From Lepus europaeus (taxonomy: Eukaryota > Chordata > Mammalia > Lagomorpha > Leporidae), in the NCBI RefSeq assembly GCF_033115175.1, contig NC_084827.1, positions 126,131,701-126,195,700 of the forward strand: a stretch of 64,000 nucleotides of DNA, read 5' to 3'. Numbering within the stretch: position 1 is the stretch's first letter; each line of letters starts with the position of its first letter. Shown one piece after another: positions 57,531 through 64,000 of the stretch. The notes under the pieces were generated by a model. It worked only from the letters and a program-made list of their open reading frames with translations. It made no database searches and was not told where the DNA came from. A program made the position numbers and the translations under genes.

Positions 57531-58835
57531 TATTAAGCATAAATTACGTCAAATTCCTACACAGAAATTATTCTGCTTTTTCCTGTCCCCTTTTCCCCCA
57601 TCTCTCCAAAAAACACCAAGACTCGAAATATCAGTGGCTTTCACTGTTATAATATCTCGTTACTTACGCAAAATGCTCTTAATATGCTTCAGAAGACTTG
57701 ATGACATTTTGTGGAGACCAGTTCCTTTAAATTTCCTGTAGTCAATGCTTGCCCTTCTTCCCAAAGTGACTATGAAAAGTCTGAGGGAAACAGGACAAGG
57801 TGGATGTAGTACTTTGTACTCCTCATTCCTCAAAGCTCTAGTACTGGAAAGAGAGCTTCCAAGGTGCAACCCCTCCATGCAGCACTTCATCACTACCAAT
57901 GGCACCCAAATTCACCCTTGTCAGGCTATGCCAGCAGCAAGTAGGAAGAGATGCTGCTGCACTAGCAACTGGAACGCACAGCCCAGAGGTGGACAACAAA
58001 ATTGTCTGAAGTGAACCCTATGGTAGCCAAAAGCACTGAACACAGTCCTGCTATAGCAAAAGGTGAGAACTCTCTCATCTGGGATTGGGGAAATTGTTGG
58101 GGTTGGGAGTCCATCAACCAGCAGAAATGTTCTCTTAACTTCTAAAAGAGAATTTAGACGAATGTTTACCGTTTGAGGAATCTTCCGTTCGGGAATGAAT
58201 TTCATCCTTGCATGATTGTTCTTACAGAAGGAACCACAGCACCACTTTGCTTCCTTAGTGTTTTATTTTCAGCACACCCTGGCTTAGAAGTTTGGTTCTA
58301 CTCATATCACACATGGAAATTGCAGGGAATGAGACTTTCAAGTGATTGGCACAAGCTCTAAGGGACCCTGCTGGAAGAAGGAAGTACAAATATCACTTGT
58401 ACCCCATGGTCCCTGGGGATCTCACTGCAGCTTGGGCAATGAGAATGTACATTAGGTTCAAAAGAATAACCTCTCTCCTAGCCCTAATTCCTTTTATTAG
58501 ATATTTTTTAACTAAGCATTAAACAGCACAAATCAAAAAGCTAACGTACTGGCCAGAGTATAGGCCTGTAATTTAATGCAGCTTGGATGTGAGTGCATAG
58601 ATTCACACATATACAAATACACGCACACGCACACACACACACACACTCCAAAAAGAACAGAAACAAAAACAACTTACACATTTCACTGTCCTGTAAACTA
58701 CAGCATTTATGGAAATACGTATCTGTTAAAAATAACCCCCCAGTGCACATGCATACATACTTTCCTTTCCTGGTCAATACAGCAAGTCCAATTTATTATA
58801 AAAGAAGAAAGAAAAAGAGAGAGAGAGACAGAGAA
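57531..58835 (+). other. Intergenic, downstream of FRZB
   Basis: Holds short ACAC repeats at about 58620-58646. Open frames around 57745-58205 have no recognised domain. Confidence 0.55.
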
Positions 58836-59673
58836 AAAGATTTCCACCAACAGGTTTATTTAAAAGGAAGCAAATTAAACGGAACTATAGTGACAACAGC
58901 AGATATCTAAACAATTCACCTTCCTAATGCTGATTAATACATCCATTTTAACAAATCAAATGCGTTGCCAAAAGATCAATGCTACTGTTCATACCCCAAT
59001 GGCTACTGGTTTCCGCGAGCTTCTCAGTCAAACAAGATGTCCTTTCCTCAGCTCCTAACACTATTTATTTTGCTTCCTGCCAATCTTGAAAATAATTCAT
59101 CTTGTGTGTTGTTTCTTGTAAATGCTTCCTGGTGCTTGATTGCTCTGCCTATGTGGCATTGATTTCAAACTGCCATTTTACCTTTCTAAACATTTAGGAC
59201 TTTCTACGCATGAGGAGAATGCCCACAAGGCAAATGAAAATGAGACTGTAATTAAATGAGTAGAATATGTTTTACAGTATATCCAGCATTCTGTCTGTAC
59301 CAGAAGTCTCCTTGCATCCAATACCGCCTTCCCAATCTGGGTGCAGAACAGTAAATTAACATCTGGAGACTCCAGCAAAGAGGCCCCAGTATCAGCATGT
59401 TTAATGGATTACTATTGCAAAGGAACAGCTTTCCCATAGTTAGTGAAATAGAAAACATATATTTAAGGACCTACGCCCAGGCCATTAAAAGGGGGGAGGG
59501 GAGATGAGAGAAAAGCAGAAAACAATAGAGAAAACAGAAGTAATATCAGTTACCACATGAGTTTTGTAGTAAACAATAGAATATGACGTGCAATAGTGCA
59601 ATTTTCCTTTGCTAGTCCAACAATACAAGTCTCAACAGGAAGTCCACCGAGGTTACTTTCTGCATTTCAGGAG
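58836..59673 (-). other. FRZB: FRZB 3' UTR (left end inferred from a polyadenylation signal)
   Basis: Non-coding sequence directly downstream of the FRZB stop. An AATAAA signal (minus strand) lies at 58855-58860, which would put the cleavage site near 58836-58845 and give a UTR of about 840 bases, a plausible length for this gene. A more proximal AATAAA lies at 59064-59069, so a shorter isoform is possible. No SINE interrupts the interval. The exact 3' end is an inference from signals only. Confidence 0.6.
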
Positions 59674-59790
59674 TTAGTTGCGGGCTTGCCGGGGGTTGGC
59701 GCTTCTGCCAGGCTTCTGACTCTGAGTGGAATCGCTAATGCTGGAATCGCTTTTACTCAGGCCAAGATGACGGAGCTTCATATCCCAACG
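59674..59790 (-). CDS. FRZB: FRZB terminal coding exon: basic and serine-rich C-terminal tail with stop codon
   Basis: After a pyrimidine-rich stretch and CACAG acceptor (minus strand, immediately right of 59790), 38 codons and a TAA stop (59674-59676) encode [11 protein letters not shown] followed by a serine/glutamine-rich tail ending in PRQARN. This is the FRZB C-terminus. The first codon joins in phase 0 to the end of the penultimate exon 3.6 kb to the right. The tail is hydrophilic with no membrane segment, as expected for a secreted antagonist of Wnt-Frizzled signalling. The exon continues without a splice site into the 3' UTR. No frameshift or premature stop is present. Plus-strand open frames over this exon are shadows of it. 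Confidence 0.95.
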   Translation of the reverse strand, partial: RWDMKLRHLGLSKSDSSISDSTQSQKPGRSANPRQARN

Positions 59791-59854
59791 CTGTGAAATT
59801 TAAAATGAACACAGTCACGTGCACATCTCACCAATGTCATTTCTGTGTGATTCT

Positions 59855-60535
59855 ATCAGCACCCGCTTTGCCCTGAGGTCGCTCATCCCCACCGTGGCCA
59901 AAAAGACAGCCAAGGTGAAGGGCAGCCCTCCCAGCGAGCGCACATAATGGATGGAGGGGTCCTGCACCCCCAGCAGCAATGACTGCCTCGTGGGTTTCTG
60001 CCAGGGCGTCTGCGGGGGCCCAGACAGAGCGCATCCGCTGCAGGCTGCCCTACAACTGGACGGGGTTTGGAGTCAATGGCAAGCACAAGCTTGAGAGCTG
60101 GGGGCCATGTAATGGGGCACAGGCATCAGAGCCCACCAAGGCACCCTGAAGAAGGTCTGGTTCAATGCCCAGTGCCAGGAGACCTTCCGCATGATCCAGC
60201 TGTACCCCTAAGACCAAAACCAGGAAAGGGACACCAAAGGACTCGAAGCCATACTGGGAAGGCAAGGCGCCCTGGCTTCATCTGGGGCTGGCCCACGGCC
60301 TCCCTCCCGCAGGCCCAAAATGTAACCTACCAGCACTTTTTATCTATGCTTAGCTTCATCAGTCACGCTATGTGTCTTCCTTATCCCTCCCCCATGGGAC
60401 AAGGGATTCTGGTAAGCTTGAGTGCCTCCCCAGGGGGTTTGATTCCCAGCACCCACTTTGCTTTTCTCCACCATAAACTGTTACTAAGAAACAAACCAAT
60501 TTTTCCAAATAACATATTTTTAATATTAAAAAAGG
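59855..60535 (+). pseudogene. MDK: Processed pseudogene of midkine (MDK) inside the last FRZB intron
   Basis: The plus strand shows decayed midkine-like coding sequence without introns: a signal-peptide-like start, a VAKKTAKVK segment, the CTPSS region, a stretch resembling the heparin-binding domain (RIRCRLPYNW, then KLESWGPCNG) and a GTLKKVWFNAQCQETF segment, followed by a region like the midkine 3' UTR (a run GGGACAAGGGATTCTGG is present near 60397). Reading needs several frame changes, has an in-frame stop around the APTKAP segment, and many conserved cysteines are lost. The intended ATG has become TAT at about 59855. Collinearity across former exon boundaries indicates retroposition of an mRNA. 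The 167-codon open frame from 60067 is a different frame and not a gene. It lies antisense to FRZB. Identification is from recall of the midkine mRNA. Confidence 0.8.
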
Positions 60536-60543
60536 GGAAAAGT

Positions 60544-60889
60544 GGCCGGCGCCGTGGCTCAACAGGCTAATCCTCCGCCTTGCGGCGCCGGCACACCGGG
60601 TTCTAGTCCCGGTCGGGGCACCGATCCTGTCCCGGTTGCCCCTCTTCCAGGCCAGCTCTCTGCTGTGGCCAGGGAGTGCAGTGGAGGATGGCCCAAGTGT
60701 TTGGGCTCTGCACCCCATGGGAGACCAGGATAAGCACCTGGCTCCTGCCATCGGAACAGCGCGGCGCGCCGGCCGCAGCGCGCTACCGCGGCGGCCATTA
60801 GAGGGTGAACCAACGGCAAAGGAAGACCTTTCTCTCTGTCTCTCTCTCTCTCTCACTGTCCACTCTGCCTGTCAAAAAAAAAAAAAAAG
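60544..60889 (+). mobile_element. Young C SINE in FRZB intron
   Basis: GGGGAAAAGT at 60534-60543 and 60890-60899. Near-consensus, GC-rich head and body. It landed at the A-rich end of the MDK pseudogene. Confidence 0.95.
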
Positions 60890-60979
60890 GGGGAAAAGTT
60901 GCTTATATAGAGTATATTAATAATGTTTTCTTACGCTTATGTTGCTCTTCCAGGGACCACACTTTAGAGGCAAAGAGCT

Positions 60980-61327
60980 GGCCGGCGCCGTGGCTCAATA
61001 GGCTAATAATCCTCCACCTTGTGGCACCGGCATACCGGGTTCTAGTCCTGGTCGGGGCGCCAGATTCTGTCCCGGTTGCCCCTCTTCCAGGCCAGCTCTC
61101 TGCTGTGGCCCAGGAGTGCAGTGGAGGATGGCCCAAGTGCTTGGGCCCTGCACCCCATGGGAGACCAGGAGAAGCACCTGGCTCCTGCCTTCGGATCAGC
61201 ACAGTGTGCCGGCCATTGGAGGGTGAACCAACGGCAAAGGAAGACCTTTCTCTCTGTCTCTCTCTCTCACTGTCCACTCTGCCTGTCAAAAAAATAAAAA
61301 ATTTAAAAAATTAAAAAATAAAATAAA
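60980..61327 (+). mobile_element. Young C SINE in FRZB intron
   Basis: AGAGGCAAAGAGCT at 60966-60979 and 61328-61341, a perfect 14-bp duplication. Confidence 0.95.
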
Positions 61328-63439
61328 AGAGGCAAAGAGCTAATGTCAGATGGCCCAAGCTAATATTCAAACTCTGTCACTTAACATACAAAGTTTCCTG
61401 AACTTACTAGATCCCTTTTTAGTTTATCCCATTGGACTTAATCAAATATACTCATAAGAATGCTTTAAAGATTGAAGGAAAATGTATAGAGTAATTGGTA
61501 TATAAATATTAGCTCATATTATTCTTCTATTATTCATAGTGATTCTTGTTTTTAGCATACTTCACTCCACAATCTTATTGTTTTAATATTTAAAAAAACT
61601 GAATCTCAGTTCCCCAAGGCAGTCTAAATATCTTGATTGGAACAATTTGCTATAACAGAGACTTAGAGAAACAACAATTTGCATAAAAAAAAAAACAAAA
61701 AAAGGTATTTTAAAACCTGACGTACCTCCTGAGAGCAAAAATCAGCTGAAAACAGTAACTCTGATTTTATAAAATAACAAAAAACTAATAGCCTCCAGAA
61801 AATTCTTTTTTATATCCTCAAATTGACTAGAAAACTAAAATTAGAATATAAAGAACATCAATAATGCTGGCTCAAAGAGATTTTCCACCTAAATCCTTTA
61901 GCCAGGGGTATCTGCATCACAGTTAATAATTGGTGGAGCTGCTGGTTTGTTTCTTCCCATTAGCATATTTATGGATTTAGCATACAAATGACCTTGCCAT
62001 AATAACTGAGTGTCCTATAGAAAGCAATTTGAACCATGGTTGCCTTACTAAGAAAAAGGACAAATAAACCATGTGTCCTGTCAACAACATGATGATTGTT
62101 ATTTTGATACCAAAGGAGAAATAGTAAGGCTTGTTACATGCTTTACAGCAGGGACATTGAAAGCTCTTCGAACTCTGACAGGAATTTAGGACAAATTCCT
62201 GTTCTGCATTAGCCTGCAGAAAACCAAATTAAAAGGACAATAAGAGATTCCATGATACTAAAGAAGAACCACTTTTTTTTTTTTTAAATAAACATGAAAC
62301 TAATTGAAGAGAAGTACAGAGAATGCCCACAAGCCTGCACTTCAAATGCATCCCACTTTTGACAAATACATTGGGGGAAAAAAGAAACATACTGGAGGGT
62401 AGTTTTTTTTCCAAAAAATAATGCCCTCTACATTTCTGTAGGTCACTTAAGCCCAAATGTGTCTGCTATGTCAAGTGCCAGATGTAAAATATAAACTGCC
62501 CAGGGGTGTTTAACTTACCCTGTAAATGTTTCCCAAGCTTTCCAATTCACAGAAAAGGAAGAGGGTATATTATGTTTGGTACAGTTCCCACTCCCCACCC
62601 CCACACATCCTTTTAGAGTCTTTGTCTCCCTATGCATTTTCCCCCACATTCTCTGCTTTGAAACAGATTTGTTCAGTGCAGGAAATTAAGAAATGAAGAT
62701 TTCTACAACAAAGCAACTTACTGTGATTTTTTTTTTAATGCACCAATCCCAGAACATACCAGCCATTGGCTTTAAAATAGATACATTACTGATCTAAGGA
62801 CCTAACATGGCCAAGTCGCTTATATACACACAAATGTGGCTGCACATTGTACATTGCAATCAGGATCTACACATTGGATAACACTGGTATTTTCTTAATG
62901 TCTGTTTCTTCTTGAAACAGAACTGGAATTTCCTAGCCTCTCTTGCAGCTAGGAATAGACATGCACTTAGTCCTGACCAGAAATCCTAAGTAAAAGTTTC
63001 TAGGGGCTCTTGAAATCCCTTTTTACCACATTTTTCTCTCTACATGAAATATAAGTGTGATTCTACAGGGGAAATAGCCATGTTGTAACTTCCAAGTGAA
63101 CATGGATATGGAAGCAATACCTTTAAAAGTGGTGGAACAATAATGCTAAGAGCCTGGAGTCCTTGTGAAAATGTGGAACTTTCCCTGTCATGGGAGTAGC
63201 TATTACCAGCCAACTATAGTTAGATCTCTGATACACATTCATGGAATTCACTTCTTAAAAGAAATCAACATTAGGGACAAATTCATTCCTAGGAGTATTA
63301 AGTATATAAGTACATGTATATCAACTTTGAATATTTCTCATGTAGTTGAGGGCAGCTATTTTGTTTAAATGACAGCTGGCTTGTTTTCTACTTTCATTTT
63401 CTTGGTATGGCATTGTCTAAATATAAAATATAGGCTTAC

Positions 63440-63503
63440 CTTAACTTTTTTACCAAGTCGATCCTTCCATTTCTCAGCTATAGAGCCTTCCACCAAGAGT
63501 AAT
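63440..63503 (-). CDS. FRZB: FRZB penultimate exon (64 bp): end of the NTR domain
   Basis: On the minus strand a 64-base open segment lies between a TGCAG acceptor (just right of 63503) and a GTAAGC donor (just left of 63440). It completes the split arginine codon of the preceding exon and encodes 21 further residues, [12 protein letters not shown] to LGKKVK, matching the FRZB C-terminal region. Entry is in phase 2 and exit in phase 0, so it joins the exons on both sides without a frame break. The basic lysine/arginine-rich end is typical of secreted frizzled-related proteins, where the NTR tail is thought to contribute to heparin or matrix binding (family knowledge, not shown here). No lesions are seen, consistent with an active gene. 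Confidence 0.95.
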
Positions 63504-63838
63504 CTGCATTTTTTAAAAGAAAGAACCATTTCTAAAACATTGAAACACATTACTGAAAAATATAATGGTTTAACTAACTTTTAGAACACTAATTCTGAAC
63601 CATTTGAGAGCCATGGAGTTCCTTAAGAAACAAATAAATTAATGATCCCTCTCCATAGAAAAATATATAACTCAAATCACACACATATACTTTTCTATTT
63701 AATGTATGTATGAAATTGAGAAACCCAACTAAAACTTATCTGTAATCCCCAGGAATGTAAACAGAGCTCAAGGTCAGAAAACACAGTGAGAGCAGAGTAG
63801 GCAAAGAAATTATTCGGAATCCTAAAGCAGTGAATTAC
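63504..63838 (-). other. FRZB: Short FRZB intron
   Basis: A 335-bp intron between the antepenultimate and penultimate exons, with GT donor and AG acceptor on the minus strand. It is AT-rich; I see no repeat in it. Confidence 0.9.
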
Positions 63839-64000
63839 CTGGAGCGTTCCTCATCTTCATAGCCCATGATGATGTACTCCTCATTAACACTCAGTGGAGG
63901 GCACAGGCAGCCAGAGCTGGTGTAGAGGTTGACGTTATCCCTTGGAATGTTTACCAAAGAAGACTTTAGTATCTCCTTCACCTCCACTACTGCAGTCACA
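63839..64000 (-). CDS. FRZB: FRZB exon (antepenultimate, 5' part outside window): NTR domain of secreted frizzled-related protein 3
   Basis: Read on the minus strand, this stretch is open without a stop from the window edge to 63839 and encodes a segment running from [11 protein letters not shown] to MGYEDEERS, which I recognise as the netrin-like (NTR) domain of FRZB/sFRP3. FRZB is a secreted Wnt antagonist with an N-terminal frizzled-type cysteine-rich domain and a C-terminal NTR domain; only the latter is in view. The paired cysteines of the SSGCLCPP stretch are present. The exon ends at a consensus donor (AG then GTAATT read on the minus strand), splitting an arginine codon after its second base. 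The next exon begins with the missing base, so frame is kept. The exon start lies beyond 64000. Identification rests on recall of the protein; frame and splice signals are seen directly. Confidence 0.95.

Larger units (their letters stand above)
59791..63439 (-). other. FRZB: Last intron of FRZB, holding an MDK pseudogene and two C SINEs
   Basis: The intron runs from the donor of the 64-bp exon to the acceptor of the terminal exon. It contains the processed midkine pseudogene (59855-60535) and two plus-strand C SINEs (60544-60889, 60980-61327), all opposite to FRZB transcription. The remaining stretch 61342-63439 is AT-rich with no repeat or gene that I recognise. Confidence 0.85.

Noticed and set aside
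60067-60570. 167-codon plus-strand frame in the FRZB intron
   Set aside because: It reads the midkine pseudogene in the wrong frame and runs into a SINE.

Overview
The window is mammalian nuclear DNA from a lagomorph, almost certainly the European rabbit (Oryctolagus cuniculus) or a close relative. About 32 copies or fragments of the rabbit-type tRNA-derived C SINE are scattered on both strands, and rabbit-type L1 elements occur as well. The only host gene seen is the 3' end of FRZB (secreted frizzled-related protein 3), on the minus strand at the right edge. Three exons are visible: 63839-64000 (cut by the window end), 63440-63503 and the terminal exon with its stop at 59674-59676. The last intron carries a processed midkine (MDK) pseudogene at about 59855-60535 and two young C SINEs. 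Everything to the left is intergenic sequence downstream of FRZB.

The standout feature is a 7.2 kb endogenous retrovirus at 39950-47156. Its two 351-bp LTRs are identical by eye, and a perfect 6-bp target duplication (GAGCCT) flanks it. It inserted in the 3' UTR of an old L1, and a second, inverted copy of that L1 3' UTR at about 49271-50095 shows the empty site. The internal plan is that of a betaretrovirus (class II): gag in one frame, dUTPase-protease-G-patch in the -1 frame, and RT-RNase H-integrase in a further -1 frame. Both overlaps carry a heptanucleotide slip site in the right register. gag, pro and pol are open with all catalytic motifs visible. The primer binding site matches tRNA-Ile over 18 bases. 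Env keeps a signal peptide and the N-terminal surface-subunit part, including the SDGGGX2DX2R motif of the RDR interference group, but the rest of SU is scrambled and the transmembrane subunit is missing. With identical LTRs, the env loss most likely pre-dates this insertion, so the copy probably spread as an env-less, intracellular element.

Layout: 1-12100 is intergenic DNA with many C SINEs, a G/A-rich satellite tract (about 1066-1222), old L1 pieces and a MIR. An internally deleted L1 with three nested SINEs lies at 12105-17215, followed by older L1 ends (17765-18300, 18985-19165). From 19200 to 32900 the sequence is mostly unique, with SINEs and MER5-like DNA-transposon remnants. At 32925-47545 there is a near-full-length, decayed L1 split by a 370-bp solo LTR (34010-34379, own 6-bp duplication CAAAAG) and by the provirus. 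From 47546 to 50446 there are L1 3' ends in both orientations and SINEs. From 50447 to 58834 the sequence is intergenic with a hAT-like remnant, MIRs, a GGAA microsatellite and a small inverted-repeat element split by a SINE. FRZB fills the rest. Family names come from recognition by eye; no database search was possible.
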